This document shows, piece after piece, positions 5,417 through 5,665 of a stretch of 5,665 nucleotides of DNA. The notes beneath the pieces are model-generated. The model made no database searches. It saw only the letters and a list, made by a program, of their open reading frames with translations, and was not told the DNA's origin. Within the stretch, counting starts at the first letter, position 1. Every line of letters begins with the position of its first letter. This DNA comes from Tepidiphilus sp. (GTDB lineage: Bacteria > Pseudomonadota > Gammaproteobacteria > Burkholderiales > Rhodocyclaceae), in the NCBI GenBank assembly GCA_028684345.1, contig JAQUGB010000118.1, forward strand, positions 1 through 5,665. The letters run 5' to 3'. A program made the position numbers and the translations under genes.

Positions 5417-5665
5417 GCGTTGCGCTCCAGCAGGTGGTAATGGACTTGGCCCGCTCGGCCGCGTTTCACGGTGTGCCAGGCCCCGAGGGTCTCGACTTCA
5501 TGCTCGGCCTCGAGGTAGATGGCTCCTTCGGGGCGCACCAGCCGGTCGAGCCAGGGTTCGAGCCGTTCGGGCCAATGCGCGTGGTAGGGCGGGTCGAGAA
5601 AGAGGACGTCGACGGGCTCCGACCAGGTGCGCGCGCATTCTAACGCATTCGCCGTGATGACTTCC
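5413..5665 (-). CDS. rsmD: 16S rRNA (guanine(966)-N(2))-methyltransferase, C-terminal part
   Basis: Only the last 83 residues are in the window; the gene continues past the right edge. RsmD methylates G966 of 16S rRNA in the 30S subunit using S-adenosylmethionine. The N6/N2-methyltransferase catalytic motif is visible as VLFLDPPYHA about 20 residues into the fragment, followed by the family's LVRPEGAIYLEAE strand-turn region and the C-terminal GRAGQVHYHLLERNA typical of RsmD. The SAM-binding motif I lies outside. The TGA at 5413-5415 overlaps the coaD start by four bases. The DPPY motif alone is shared with other methyltransferases, but together with the C-terminus and the coaD neighbour the call is firm. 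Confidence 0.93.
   Translation of the reverse strand, partial: EVITANALECARTWSEPVDVLFLDPPYHAHWPERLEPWLDRLVRPEGAIYLEAEHEVETLGAWHTVKRGRAGQVHYHLLERNA

Overview
The window is a GC-rich piece of bacterial chromosome. All six recognisable protein genes, plus a possible tiny leader ORF, lie on the minus strand, so the window reads right to left. The gene order rsmD - coaD - YfhL/Alvin-type ferredoxin, a long-form (yeast-like) PurC and a DUF3422 protein point to a proteobacterium, most likely a betaproteobacterium. That is inferred from protein character and gene order; the genus cannot be told from the sequence alone.

Right part (5665 to 4589): the end of rsmD (16S rRNA guanine methyltransferase) overlaps the start of coaD (phosphopantetheine adenylyltransferase) by an ATGA junction. 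After 26 bases comes a small 2[4Fe-4S] ferredoxin. The cluster ends at a 9-bp stem-loop (4589-4620). These are housekeeping genes: rRNA modification, coenzyme A synthesis and electron transfer.

Middle part (4561 to 2183): a perfect TATAAT at 4556-4561 probably starts a new transcript. Its leader of about 145 bases holds a possible 20-codon mini-ORF, whose stop lies in a hairpin, and a 7-bp direct repeat. Next come corA (Mg2+/divalent cation channel) and, overlapping it by four bases (GTGA), a DUF3422 membrane-anchored protein of unknown function. The overlap suggests translational coupling. DUF3422 ends in a long basic/coiled helix followed by two membrane segments, which loosely recalls the CorA layout.

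Left part (2176 to 1): a possible extended -10 promoter precedes purC (SAICAR synthase, purine synthesis). The purC stop codon lies in a 33-base near-perfect hairpin. After 72 bases an MFS transporter begins and runs off the left edge, lacking its last residues.

There is no mobile element, CRISPR array, tRNA, rRNA or phage gene. Most of the window is ordinary core genome. The least explained parts are the corA leader and the corA-DUF3422 pair. A 1082-codon open frame on the plus strand is a codon-usage artefact, explained among the rejected items.
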